From: Nitrosomonas sp. Nm33
GTDB lineage: Bacteria > Pseudomonadota > Gammaproteobacteria > Burkholderiales > Nitrosomonadaceae
Assembly: GCF_900107265.1 (NCBI RefSeq)
Contig: NZ_FNPJ01000010.1
Location: 1 to 62,915 of the forward strand
Direction: 5' to 3'
DNA: 62,915 nt
The translations under genes were made by a program, and so were the position numbers. The notes below the pieces were generated by a model. That model worked only from the letters and a program-made list of their open reading frames with translations, did no database searches and was not told where the DNA came from. Positions 37,367-47,191 of this stretch are shown piece by piece; positions within the stretch are counted from its first letter, which is position 1; each line of letters begins with the position of its first letter.

Positions 37367-39439
37367 TTATTTCTCAGTAATTGCATGAGCGGGTAATAAC
37401 TCAAAAGGCGCCTCATTGGCAGTAGAGTGATGAATAACGCGTGCTTTTAATACTGCTTTAATTCCAAAGAAAAGTATGCTGATTAAAACCAGCATGAACA
37501 TGCCTGCCAACGATGCATTCACGTAATCATTGAAAATGATCTGCTGCATTTGCTCAATTGATTTAGCCGGAGCTAGCACCATGTCTTCCGCGATTGCCTC
37601 CCTGTATTGATTAGCATGCGCCAGAAAGCCGATACGTGGATTAGCATCAAAAATCTTTTGCCAGGCAGCCGTGAGCGTGCAGACCATGACCCAAATAGCG
37701 GGAACAATAGTGACCCAGGCAAAGCGATCCTGCTTCATCTTAAATAGCACACTCGTGCAAAGAATCAGTGCTATCACCGCCAGCATCTGGTTTGAAATGC
37801 CAAACAATGGCCACAATGTATTGATTCCACCCAGGGGATCAACTACCCCCTGATAGAGAAAATATCCCCAGCCGGCGACACAAAGTCCAGTTGCAGTTAG
37901 GCTGGCAAGCTGAGAATCCGTACGCTTCATTGCTGGCACAAAAGTACCCAATAGATCCTGTAACATAAAGCGGCCAGCACGGGTTCCGGCATCAACTGCC
38001 GTCAAAATAAAAAGTGCTTCAAATAGAATGGCAAAGTGATACCAGAAAGCCATCATTGCAGTGCTACCCATCAGTTCCGACAAGATCTGCGCCATACCGA
38101 CTGCTAGCGTGGGTGCGCCACCTGTTCTGGAAATGATGCTATGTTCTCCTATGTTCTGCGCAGTTTGATTAATCATTTCAGGAGTAACATAAAAACCCCA
38201 TTGAGCGATGGTCTGGGCGGCCGATTCTGCCGTAGTACCGATGATTGCTGCAGGGCTGTTCATGGCAAAATAGATTCCTGGTTCAAGTGTTGCTGCGGCA
38301 AGCAGCGCCATCATGGCCACAAACGATTCCATGAGCATCGCGCCATAACCAATGAAACGGGCATCCGTTTCAGTCTGAATCATCTTAGGTGTAGTACCGG
38401 ATGCGATCAGCGAATGAAATCCGGAGATCGCGCCGCAAGCGATGGTAATAAACAGAAACGGAAATAGGCTTCCTGACCAGACCGGACCGGAGCCATCCAC
38501 AAACTGTGTGAGCGCAGGCATCTTAAGTTCTGGTGAAATAAAGATAACACCGATGGCTAGCCCCACAATGGTGCCAATCTTTAAGAAGGTAGACAAATAG
38601 TCGCGTGGCGCCAGTAACAGCCAGACCGGTAGCACAGAAGCAATAAAACCATAGGCAATTAATAACCAGGTCAATTGTTCACCCGTCAGAGTAAAAATAG
38701 CGGCTAAGGCAGGCACTTCTTGGACGTACTGTCCACTCACTATCGACAACATTAATAGAATAAAGCCGAGGAATGAGACTTCACCAATGGATCCTGGGCG
38801 GAAATAGCGCGTATAAATACCCATGAACAAAGCGATTGGTATAGTCGCGGCAACTGTAAAGGTACCCCAGGGAGATTCGGCCAGTGCTTTAACAACAATC
38901 AAAGCGAGAACTGCCAGCAAGATCAGCATGATAAAGAACGTACCAAACATCGCGATCATGCCAGGTAATTGGCCTAATTCGGATTTAATCATATCTCCTA
39001 GCGAACGGCCATCGCGTCGAGTAGATATAAATAACACAATGAAATCCTGAACTGCGCCAGCAAATACGACACCGGCTAAAAGCCATAACATGCCAGGCAA
39101 GTAGCCCATCTGTGCAGCCAGGATAGGGCCAACCAGTGGACCTGCTCCAGCAATTGCAGCGAAATGATGTCCAAATAAAACATATTTATTAGTAGGAACA
39201 TGATCCAGACCGTCATTGAGCTTATAAGCCGGAGTCATACGGGTCGAGTCTAATTTCAATACACGATTCGCAATAAACAGACTGTAAAAACGATAAGCAA
39301 TAATATAGACACAGATAGCTGCAATGACGATCCAGATAGCGCCAATTGATTCACCTTGATGTAGTGCAATAACACCAAAAGCAAAAGCGCCAGAGAGAGA
39401 AAACATCAGCCAGCCAAGTTTCGTGCTTAGATTTTTCAT
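37367..39439 (-). CDS. cstA: Carbon starvation protein A (CstA), pyruvate/peptide transporter
   Basis: This integral membrane transporter of 690 residues has about 16-18 transmembrane segments. Family motifs are visible: HFAAIAGAGPLVGPILAAQ, GAVQDF, ACGAISGFHSLIASGTTPK and TAVDAGTRAGRFMLQ. CstA relatives import pyruvate and some peptides, often when carbon is scarce. A Cache-type sensor kinase and NarL-type regulator start divergently 198 bp away, suggesting substrate-dependent control of this gene. Confidence 0.95.
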   Translation of the reverse strand: MKNLSTKLGWLMFSLSGAFAFGVIALHQGESIGAIWIVIAAICVYIIAYRFYSLFIANRVLKLDSTRMTPAYKLNDGLDHVPTNKYVLFGHHFAAIAGAGPLVGPILAAQMGYLPGMLWLLAGVVFAGAVQDFIVLFISTRRDGRSLGDMIKSELGQLPGMIAMFGTFFIMLILLAVLALIVVKALAESPWGTFTVAATIPIALFMGIYTRYFRPGSIGEVSFLGFILLMLSIVSGQYVQEVPALAAIFTLTGEQLTWLLIAYGFIASVLPVWLLLAPRDYLSTFLKIGTIVGLAIGVIFISPELKMPALTQFVDGSGPVWSGSLFPFLFITIACGAISGFHSLIASGTTPKMIQTETDARFIGYGAMLMESFVAMMALLAAATLEPGIYFAMNSPAAIIGTTAESAAQTIAQWGFYVTPEMINQTAQNIGEHSIISRTGGAPTLAVGMAQILSELMGSTAMMAFWYHFAILFEALFILTAVDAGTRAGRFMLQDLLGTFVPAMKRTDSQLASLTATGLCVAGWGYFLYQGVVDPLGGINTLWPLFGISNQMLAVIALILCTSVLFKMKQDRFAWVTIVPAIWVMVCTLTAAWQKIFDANPRIGFLAHANQYREAIAEDMVLAPAKSIEQMQQIIFNDYVNASLAGMFMLVLISILFFGIKAVLKARVIHHSTANEAPFELLPAHAITEK

Positions 39440-39637
39440 TATTTCCTCCTGAGTTGATGGGATATCTTTTTTGTCCTAAATTGACCTGGCATTCTCGCTG
39501 TCAATATAAAAATCGCGTTGAAGCAAGATATGAATTCAGTATTGAACAAAGAAGCATCTCGCACATCCTCTAAAATATGGAGATCATCTACACATTTTGT
39601 GGATGCCAACTTCGGTTTGGCGATGTAGACTGACTAG

Positions 39638-41005
39638 ATGAATTTACGAAATAAAATTATCTGGTTTGCTATGACGCCACTCATTGTGGCGCTTAGTTCA
39701 ATTGCATTTACTGTGTATCACCGGGCTGCTTTATTGGAACAACAGCAACGCCAATCTATTGAACGTGCTTACAGAGACAGTAAAGATGTCGAATTGAAGA
39801 ACTACAGCACATTAGCCGAACAGTCTATTGCACACCTTTATGACTCAGGCCGGGCAGACGCAGCTACCATGGATGAAGCGAAAACAATTTTGGGAAGCTT
39901 AAATTATGGTCCGGATGGTTATTTCTTCTTGTTTGACCTTCAAGGTACCTTTCTCATGCATCCCCGTCAACCTGAACTAGTAGGCCAAAATTTATGGGAT
40001 CTACGAGATATTAATGGTAATCCATCGATACAGAGGTTAATCAGTCGCGCACTTGAAGGAGGAGGTTTTTTGGATTATATGTGGCAAAAGCCAACCAATC
40101 AAAGTGCTGTTCCTGTGCCCAAACGCGCTTATGTCTTTGTCCTAGAGAACTGGGGCTGGGTGCTGGGTACTGGCGTTTATTTAGATGATATTAATGCAGC
40201 GTTAGCTAAGCTCGACAAACAAGCTTCTCTAAATATCTTTGACACAATGCTTTGGATTACTTTGATTTCATCTCTAAGCGTAATAGCAATCGTTTCAGGG
40301 CTGATGTGGAGCATCAGAGGACGTAGTATAGTGGATGCCCAGCTTAGCGCATTAACACAACGCATCATAAAAACGCAAGAGGAAGAACGCACAAGAATAG
40401 CCAATGCATTACACGATTCTATCAAGCCCATGCTGGTGGCTATCAAAATGAAAATTGAACTGGGTATCTATCGATTATATAGACTTACGCCAGAACATCC
40501 GCAAAAACCAGCCGACGCACAGAATACATTCAAGGAAGCCATCTCACTAGTGGACGATACCTTAGCAGATATCAACCGGGTGGTACATGATCTTCGCCCC
40601 TTCAATCTAGAATCCCTTGGCTTAGAAGGAGCCTTGCATTTATGTGTACATCATTTTGACAGCGACGCAATGCAAGTTAAGTTGAGTACTCTTGGTAAGA
40701 TGAATGAGTTGCCCTCAACTGCTGAACAAGCGCTGTTTTTGGTCGCAAAAGAGGCTATCGCCAACGCCACGAAATACTCATCCGCCAAACGAGTGTCCAT
40801 ACGATTGGAGAATAATTCGCGTTGTGTAATGCTAGCAATACACGATGATGGTCACGGATTTGATTTAGACCATATCAACGACGATCCACATAGGGGATTA
40901 GGTTTGCGCAACATGAAAGAGCGAATTGAAGCTGAAAATGGTGTTTTTCAGCTTACTTCATCCACAAGTGGCACTTCAGTCATTGCCACAATTCCCCTGC
41001 ACTAA
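39638..41005 (+). CDS. Cache-domain sensor histidine kinase (HisKA_3 type)
   Basis: The 455-residue membrane kinase has a first transmembrane helix (about 8-27) and a periplasmic single Cache domain (about 30-195) with GPDGYFFLFDLQGTFLMHP and WGWVLGTGVYLDDI. A second helix (203-226) follows, then a HisKA_3 domain with H259 in RIANALHDSIKP and a HATPase domain with DDGHGFD and GLGLRNMKERIE. Cache domains of this type bind small organic acids. Placement opposite cstA suggests it senses the substrate of that transporter, which is inferred. Confidence 0.92.
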   Translation: MNLRNKIIWFAMTPLIVALSSIAFTVYHRAALLEQQQRQSIERAYRDSKDVELKNYSTLAEQSIAHLYDSGRADAATMDEAKTILGSLNYGPDGYFFLFDLQGTFLMHPRQPELVGQNLWDLRDINGNPSIQRLISRALEGGGFLDYMWQKPTNQSAVPVPKRAYVFVLENWGWVLGTGVYLDDINAALAKLDKQASLNIFDTMLWITLISSLSVIAIVSGLMWSIRGRSIVDAQLSALTQRIIKTQEEERTRIANALHDSIKPMLVAIKMKIELGIYRLYRLTPEHPQKPADAQNTFKEAISLVDDTLADINRVVHDLRPFNLESLGLEGALHLCVHHFDSDAMQVKLSTLGKMNELPSTAEQALFLVAKEAIANATKYSSAKRVSIRLENNSRCVMLAIHDDGHGFDLDHINDDPHRGLGLRNMKERIEAENGVFQLTSSTSGTSVIATIPLH

Positions 41006-41019
41006 TCTTTGGATTTACT

Positions 41020-41637
41020 ATGATGACACCTACCATCAATACCATGATCGTTGAAGATCACGATATAGTAGCTTCGGGCATTCGTGAAATCCTAAGAACA
41101 GCTGTTCCCATGGTTAATGTGGTGGCTACGGCCAAGAATGCAGATGAAGCGTGGAGTTCTATCAAAAATAATAAAATTCATTTTGTGATAATGGATATTC
41201 GTTTGGATTCTAAACTCAACGGTATCAGTCTGACCTCGGAATTTATTAAAGAATATCCTGATTTAGCTATTCTGATATACAGCGGAGAAAATAATGAAGA
41301 AGTCGTGAGACGCGCCATCAATGCTGGCGCACGCGGCTACGTACCAAAAGGCGCAGGGATAGAAAATTTAAAAAAAGGGATCGAAATTATCGTCACAGGT
41401 GGATCTTATCTGGACCCTTCTTTACCAAGACAACAACGATATGTAGAACCTCTAACCTCTAAAGAAGAGGAAGTATTAAAGCTCATTGCCGAAGAAAAAA
41501 AAGATGAGGAAATCAGTCAAGAGCTTAATATCGTATCAACTACTGTGAGAACACATCGTGCTAATATCATGTCGAAGCGCTGTCTTAAAAATGCAGTTGA
41601 GCTCTATCAATATGCTATCAAGTGTTATCCAAATTAA
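41020..41637 (+). CDS. NarL/FixJ-type response regulator
   Basis: The 205-residue regulator has a receiver domain with the acidic pair in VEDHD, phospho-acceptor D59 (VIMDIRLD) and Lys in YVPKGAG. A C-terminal LuxR-type helix-turn-helix (LTSKEEEVLKLIAEEKKDEE, STTVRTHRANIMSK) follows. It begins 14 bp after the kinase gene and forms a two-component pair with it. Likely targets are cstA and itself. Confidence 0.93.
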   Translation: MMTPTINTMIVEDHDIVASGIREILRTAVPMVNVVATAKNADEAWSSIKNNKIHFVIMDIRLDSKLNGISLTSEFIKEYPDLAILIYSGENNEEVVRRAINAGARGYVPKGAGIENLKKGIEIIVTGGSYLDPSLPRQQRYVEPLTSKEEEVLKLIAEEKKDEEISQELNIVSTTVRTHRANIMSKRCLKNAVELYQYAIKCYPN

Positions 41638-41898
41638 ATGACGAGTCGTATGGTTTAACTGAAATAGCACTTTGTGAATTCACCATTACCTTAATCCTGA
41701 ATAAAAAAACAAAACATAATTAGCTTTCTGCTAGTCCAGAATACGCATGAGACAGTTTTCAACCCAGATTTTTCGTTAGGAAAATTTTCAAAGAAACTGT
41801 TTAATATAAGAAGCGCCTGACAATACATTCTTCCATTGGATAGCCATGTCATTTCCTTCAGGCATATAGGCTTGCCCATCCCCAAGGAACAGGATGCT

Positions 41899-42693
41899 TC
41901 ATTGTTTATTTAAATGGGACTCTACCAGCAGCAAATCATCAGCCTTATCGACATCAATCCCCGCTTCTGCAAATGGCAGTTTAATTGCCTGTATCCTTAC
42001 CCCGGTTTTTGCCGAAATACTTTTCAGCGCTTGTGTGAGCGTTAAATAGCCAAACAGGTAACTCAATACGGCTCGCCAACCAAGGACCCGTCCAATCAGC
42101 CGCCAGGGTCGCTTGCGTTGATCTTCAGCCCTTCGCCAAAATGAAATGAGTTCACGGCCTTGATGATTAAATGTATACAGGTTACAACCACAAAAATCCC
42201 CATCACGTAAACGTATGACTGTTTTCTTGCGACCTGGGAAAGCGGCTTTAACTAGCTCATGATCGATCATGCCCACCGTCACATCACAATCAGTCGCGCT
42301 CGATGCATTTAAAAAATATTGCACAATTTCTGGTGTAAGTAGCGCATGATCGGCTGTGGTAAGCAAAACACGTGTTTGCCCCTTCACTGCTGCCAGCCCT
42401 TTTTCAGCGCTGCGACTAGGAGAATTCTCATTGGCGATCCAGGCAATTTGTCCGCTTTCGATACGCTTAACCAGTTCTGGGCATTGAGGCAATAACGCTT
42501 TGGGTGGGCCGCATAATATGGTCGATTGAATCATGTGAGTCGCGGCCAATGCATCCAGCACACGGATAATCATGGGCGTACCGCCAACAGGAGCAAACGC
42601 TTTACAGGCAACGCCTGCTTTGCTGGCAACCGCATCGTTTGCGGTGCGATCTGCTGCAAGCACCAAAGCAGCATATGATGTGTCTTGAGTCAC
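41899..42693 (-). CDS. MobA-like nucleotidyltransferase of unknown substrate
   Basis: The 264-residue protein has an N-terminal nucleotidyltransferase-like fold: AALVLAADRT at the start, VACKAFAPVGGTPMIIRVLD and LLTTADHALLT. The usual GGxGxR glycine-rich loop is altered, so catalysis is not certain. The C-terminal part (residues 180-250) has a hydrophobic stretch and ends AGIDVDKADDLLLVE, typical of the family. The start is GTG. It lies at the left edge of the polysaccharide region, next to miniature element A copy 2. Confidence 0.75.
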   Translation of the reverse strand: MTQDTSYAALVLAADRTANDAVASKAGVACKAFAPVGGTPMIIRVLDALAATHMIQSTILCGPPKALLPQCPELVKRIESGQIAWIANENSPSRSAEKGLAAVKGQTRVLLTTADHALLTPEIVQYFLNASSATDCDVTVGMIDHELVKAAFPGRKKTVIRLRDGDFCGCNLYTFNHQGRELISFWRRAEDQRKRPWRLIGRVLGWRAVLSYLFGYLTLTQALKSISAKTGVRIQAIKLPFAEAGIDVDKADDLLLVESHLNKQ

Positions 42694-42760
42694 GTTCTAT
42701 CCCTTGTAATAAAATGTTTTTTCATAAAACCAATATTACTTATATTGCTTGCTGCCACTT

Positions 42761-42861
42761 ATTCCATTTCCAAATCAAACATGATGAGAAGGCGAGCCGC
42801 AGACAGTATAAATAATACGGCGGAGAAACCGACAAAGTCAGGTCCGATTCAGAAATGGAAT
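42761..42861. mobile_element. Miniature element A, copy 2 (101 bp, IS630-derived)
   Basis: It has the same ends (ATTCCATTTCCAAATCAAA and a diverged complementary right end) and core as the copies at 16458 and 59322, with a few substitutions and a 2-bp net deletion. It stands between the nucleotidyltransferase gene and the start of the GC-rich exporter/glycosyltransferase block. Confidence 0.85.
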
Positions 42862-43075
42862 TACACTTAAATTCATTACGTATTTTATTGTTCCATGAGA
42901 ATATTTTTCCATTAGGAGCTACCCGCTACTACGGTATATGCTTGAAACAATGTTATCAACAATTACAAAGCGGAGCATACATGAAACGACACCTTGAAGC
43001 ACACACCCTCGGCACGGCGTGCAGAAACTCAGATTGCCATAAAATTTAATGAGAGCTGCATAACAGACTACGAGC

Positions 43076-44791
43076 ATGAAACTACTGCTCATCTTTTCCC
43101 GTAGCGATCCATGGCGCAGCGCGCTGGTGATCGCGTCGCTGGTACTGGCTGCGGCAGTGGAGGGTTTCGGGTTTTCCACACTGCTTCCGTTGCTGAGTCT
43201 CGCGAGCAACCGACCGGTCAGCGAACATTCAGCACTCGGCCAGATAATGGAATCCTTGTTGTCGTTCGTGGGGCTCCATCCGTCCACACCTGTTCTGTTA
43301 TTGGTGATTCTCATAGCGTTGCTGATCAAATCCGTGCTGCTGCTCGTTGCCAACCGCCAGGTCGGCTACACTGTAGCGCAGGTCGCTACCGATTTGCGCC
43401 TGCGTTTGCTGCGCGCCTTACTCTGCACTCGTTGGACATACTTCACGAGTCAGCCCGTCGGAACGCTCGCCAACGCATTCGCAACGGAGGCCACGCGCGC
43501 ATCACAAGCTTATTTGGCAAGCGTCACGGTAATATCGCAGCTAATTATCGTAACCGCCTACGCAGTCATTGCCGCAATGACCTCCTTACCTGCGTCCGTT
43601 GTAGCGATTTCACTCGGCATCATCACCGTCTTGATCCTCAGTCGCCTCGTCCGTATTACACGGACTGCGGGTGCACAGCAAACGGTGCTGCAAAAAGATG
43701 CCATCACCCGTCTTATCGACGTCTTTCGCGGCGTCAAGCTCGTCAAGGTCATGGGACGTGAGCCGATTGTCGCGCCGATACTCGTAAATGAGACCAAGCA
43801 GCTTAACACTGCCCTACGCCGTCAGGTAATCACCAAAGAAGCTGTCGCAGCGCTCCAGGACATGGCGCTCATGTCCTACGTCGCTGTTAGTGTGTATGTG
43901 TGCGTCGTAGTGCTCGACCTTGATCTTTCATTAGTATTCATGCTCGCGCTTGTCTTCATTCGCATGCTGACGAGCCTCAACAAAGCACAGCGACAATACC
44001 AGGATATGGCCGAGAAAGAGAGCGCATACTGGTCACTGCTCTCGACCGTCGAGGCAGCTGAGGCCGAGCGTGAAACGATCACTGGCAACAAGATACCGCA
44101 CCTATCACGCGACATTGTGCTACGCGACGTGGTCTTCGCTCACGACACGTACAGGGTCCTCGATGGTGTATCTTTCGACATTCCGGCCGGCAAGTTCACT
44201 GTACTCGTTGGGCCATCTGGCGCCGGCAAGACCACGATTATCGATTTGCTTGCCCGCCTGGTGAGCCCTCAGTCGGGCGACATCTATGTGGACGACATGC
44301 CACTTAGCGAGCTAGATGCGACCACATGGCGACGCATGATCGGTTATGTTCCGCAGGAGACTGTGCTGTTTAATGAGAGTATCGCGCTAAATGTATCGCT
44401 CGGTGATCCAGAAATCCGTCGGGCAGACATCGAGGATGCGCTGCGACGCTGTGGTGCGTGGCAATTCATCGAGCACCTGCCACAAGGCATTGACAGCAGT
44501 GTCGGCGAGCTTGGTGCCAAACTCTCTGGAGGCGAGCGCCAGCGCATCGCGATCGCACGCGCCCTTGTGCGTCGTCCGCAGCTCCTCATCCTGGACGAAC
44601 CCACTTCGATGCTGGATACCGCTAGCGAGGAAGCGATATGGCAGATGGTAGCAGGGCTCTGCGGCCAGGTGACAATTCTCGCAGTCTCACACCAGCAAAC
44701 TCCGCTTTCTCTGGCGGACCAAGCCTACCGGCTCGAGTACGGTCATGTTGTGCTGCTTTACCCAGGTGAAGCGCCACGTGCCGCGACCTGA
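43076..44791 (+). CDS. ABC exporter with fused permease and ATPase (MsbA-like)
   Basis: The 571-residue half-transporter has six transmembrane segments in the first ~310 residues. An ATPase domain follows with Walker A GPSGAGKTTI, signature [15 protein letters not shown] and Walker B LLILDEPTS. Such exporters move lipids, glycolipids or oligosaccharide precursors. Neighbouring glycosyltransferases and sugar-nucleotide enzymes point to a glycan or lipid-linked glycan substrate. It overlaps the convergent glycosyltransferase gene by 34 bp. The block is GC-richer than flanking DNA. Confidence 0.88.
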   Translation: MKLLLIFSRSDPWRSALVIASLVLAAAVEGFGFSTLLPLLSLASNRPVSEHSALGQIMESLLSFVGLHPSTPVLLLVILIALLIKSVLLLVANRQVGYTVAQVATDLRLRLLRALLCTRWTYFTSQPVGTLANAFATEATRASQAYLASVTVISQLIIVTAYAVIAAMTSLPASVVAISLGIITVLILSRLVRITRTAGAQQTVLQKDAITRLIDVFRGVKLVKVMGREPIVAPILVNETKQLNTALRRQVITKEAVAALQDMALMSYVAVSVYVCVVVLDLDLSLVFMLALVFIRMLTSLNKAQRQYQDMAEKESAYWSLLSTVEAAEAERETITGNKIPHLSRDIVLRDVVFAHDTYRVLDGVSFDIPAGKFTVLVGPSGAGKTTIIDLLARLVSPQSGDIYVDDMPLSELDATTWRRMIGYVPQETVLFNESIALNVSLGDPEIRRADIEDALRRCGAWQFIEHLPQGIDSSVGELGAKLSGGERQRIAIARALVRRPQLLILDEPTSMLDTASEEAIWQMVAGLCGQVTILAVSHQQTPLSLADQAYRLEYGHVVLLYPGEAPRAAT

Positions 44792-45936
44792 GCCGTGAGC
44801 ACACGCAGGTAAGCATCAACCCCGGCATCAATACGAAAATCTTCAGCCCGACGAAGGAGCTTTGCACGGTCCCGGGGTGCCGCGAGAAGCGTGAGAATGG
44901 CTGCTGCGAGCGCCTTGTCGTCATGAACCGGCACTAAGGGACCGATTGCTCCTTCTTCAAGTATCTCACGCGGACCACTCGGACAATCGGTCGACACCAC
45001 CGGACAGCCACAGGCAAGTGCCTCGATCAGCACACCAGGTAATCCCTCCCATGTCGAAGACAGAACGAGCACTGCTGCCTTCGACATCCACGCAAACGGA
45101 TTGTCGATATGACCCAGAAGCGCGACATCGTCATCGAGTCGGAGCTCATGCACGAGCTTCTCGAGCTTGTGACGTTGACGCCCTTCTCCGAGGATCACCA
45201 GATGTGCCGTGCGTACTGCGCGCACCCGTGCAAAAGCCCGGATTAACGTTGGATAGTCTTTCTGTATGGTCAAGCGCCCGACAGCAAGGATGAGCGGCAC
45301 ATGGGCATCGGCGAGCCAAGCGTGATTGACGGGTTCTGCGGCAAGACGTGCAATATAGGGGCCGACCACGGGGTTGTAGATGGTTGTGACGCGATCGTCA
45401 GGCAGACCGGTAAGGCGCTGCACCTCGCGCGCGACACCCTGGGATACCGCGATAATATGGTCAGCCCACGGGTAAACAACGCCCAGCGTCCATCGTAGTA
45501 GCCTGCGGATTGCTTGCTCAAACGGAGGCCACCAACGGATATTACCCGACGGGTAATTGCTCGCACGCAGAACGAGGGGCATGTTCGTCTTGGAGAAACG
45601 GCGCGCAAGTGTGGCAACCAGATTGATGTGACTCGCACACGAAAGCAGCACATCGGGGCACTCGTCTCGAAGGTAGCACATCAGTGCCGGTATGGCACTG
45701 GCGGTGAACAGCCCGCGTAGGTTGATGCGGCGATTGAGCTTCTCGAACAGATGGTGCCAACCTTGCTTAAGCACAACCACCCTCACACCGGAGTGTAGCG
45801 CGATGCCAGCGCTCTCGTCGGCGATAACCACGAGATCGACAGCATACCCTCTTTCGGCGAATCCGTTGGCGAGCGTGAGAGTACGCTGCGTAGCACCGCC
45901 GCCGCGCAGGGAGTAGATGAATAGGGCGATCCGCAT
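44758..45936 (-). CDS. Glycosyltransferase family 4
   Basis: The 392-residue GT-B glycosyltransferase has the N-terminal glycine-rich loop SLRGGGATQR and the C-terminal nucleotide-sugar site TWEGLPGVLIEALACGCPVVST (EX7E motif). I start at ATG 45936, behind a GGAG site and directly after the stop of the related upstream gene; a longer frame overlaps that gene. Donor and acceptor are unknown. The two GT4 proteins are similar and may be a duplication. Confidence 0.9.
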   Translation of the reverse strand: MRIALFIYSLRGGGATQRTLTLANGFAERGYAVDLVVIADESAGIALHSGVRVVVLKQGWHHLFEKLNRRINLRGLFTASAIPALMCYLRDECPDVLLSCASHINLVATLARRFSKTNMPLVLRASNYPSGNIRWWPPFEQAIRRLLRWTLGVVYPWADHIIAVSQGVAREVQRLTGLPDDRVTTIYNPVVGPYIARLAAEPVNHAWLADAHVPLILAVGRLTIQKDYPTLIRAFARVRAVRTAHLVILGEGRQRHKLEKLVHELRLDDDVALLGHIDNPFAWMSKAAVLVLSSTWEGLPGVLIEALACGCPVVSTDCPSGPREILEEGAIGPLVPVHDDKALAAAILTLLAAPRDRAKLLRRAEDFRIDAGVDAYLRVLTAQVAARGASPG

Positions 45937-45937
45937 G

Positions 45938-47110
45938 TCAGTTCTCCTCTCTAAGCGCACAGACGCGGCGGAGAACTGCGAGATAACGTTCTACAGCGAC
46001 GCCAAAGCTAAATTCCGCTGCTCGTGCGACCGAATACTCGCGTTGTGAGGACGTCGATAATGCCGCTAAGATTGCATCGGCTAGCGCTGCATCGTTTCCA
46101 ACCGGGACCAGATAGCCGAATTTACCGTCAGCGAGAATCTCGCGTGGACCGCTTGGGCAGTCCGTGCTTACGATCGTGCAACCGCAGGCGAGTGCCTCGA
46201 GCAACACGTTGCTGAAGCCCTCCCAGGCCGATGCGAGTACGAAGACCGGCGCATGCGCCATCCAGGCAAAGGGGTTCTCGACGAAGCCAGGCAGGTAGAC
46301 ATCGGCTTCGACGCCAAGATCTCTGATGAGACGTTCGATACGCGCGCGCTCTTCGCCTTCGCCCAAGATCACCAGGTGCGCTTCGCGCTTCGCACGTACG
46401 CTTGCAAAGGCTCGAACGAGCGTCGTGTAATCCTTCTGCAGCTTGAGCTTGCCGACTGCGAGTATGACAGGAGGCGCGCCGGCGACCAACCATGGATGGT
46501 CGACAGTCTCACGTGACTGGCGAGCGACAAGCTCAAGATCAAGTGGATTGTAGATCTGGAATATGCGCTCCTCGGGAATGCCGGTCACCGCGAGGAGATC
46601 TTCGGCCACTCCGCGGGAAATGGCGATGACTGCTTGTGCGCTGCTATAAGCATGCGCAATCAGCCAGCGCAGCGACTTCGCAACGAGTGCGCCCCACTTC
46701 GCCGTCGCTTGTGTGAGATTGAGATTGGCGGTGATCACGATAGGCGTGCGGGTGCGCGATAGCGCCCGTCCCCATACTGCCGCCAGGTTGGCGGGGATCG
46801 AGGTGGAAAGCAGGATGTCAGGACGTACTGCTGCAAGATAGCGGGCCAAGGCAAATAGACTACTCAACACCCACAGCCCCTTGATGCGTCGGATTAGCGG
46901 CAAGTGGGCCGCGTGCGGCTCGAGCGTGAACAATCGCGCACCGGACGGGAGCGCAGTGCGGAACGGGCCTTCGCCATGTACGACAATGACATCGACCGCG
47001 CAGCCGCGTTCCAAGAAGCCCCGTGCGAGCAGCAAACTGCGCCGTTGAGCACCGCCGCCGCTCAGACCGGACAAAAACACCCCAACGTGCAGTGGTTCTC
47101 CTCTGTCCAT
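45938..47110 (-). CDS. Glycosyltransferase family 4 (second copy)
   Basis: The 390-residue GT-B enzyme is clearly related to the downstream one, with GLSGGGAQRRSLLLARGF at the start, AVGKLKLQKDYTTLVRAFA and the EX7E region AWEGFSNVLLEALACG. It is adjacent to its homologue with a single-base gap, so they are co-translated. It follows the epimerase gene on the same strand, after 81 bp. Confidence 0.9.
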   Translation of the reverse strand: MDRGEPLHVGVFLSGLSGGGAQRRSLLLARGFLERGCAVDVIVVHGEGPFRTALPSGARLFTLEPHAAHLPLIRRIKGLWVLSSLFALARYLAAVRPDILLSTSIPANLAAVWGRALSRTRTPIVITANLNLTQATAKWGALVAKSLRWLIAHAYSSAQAVIAISRGVAEDLLAVTGIPEERIFQIYNPLDLELVARQSRETVDHPWLVAGAPPVILAVGKLKLQKDYTTLVRAFASVRAKREAHLVILGEGEERARIERLIRDLGVEADVYLPGFVENPFAWMAHAPVFVLASAWEGFSNVLLEALACGCTIVSTDCPSGPREILADGKFGYLVPVGNDAALADAILAALSTSSQREYSVARAAEFSFGVAVERYLAVLRRVCALREEN

Positions 47111-47191
47111 GGTCGTACGTTTACCCTCCGCTCAGTATTTGCACACCAAGTGTGCATGGTGAAGAAGTGGCAGTCAGCCGATGCCTGGCAA

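Noticed and set aside
41691..41885. 64-codon minus-strand frame after the response regulator
   Set aside because: The composition is not protein-like and a competing frame gives a different short peptide; no support for either.
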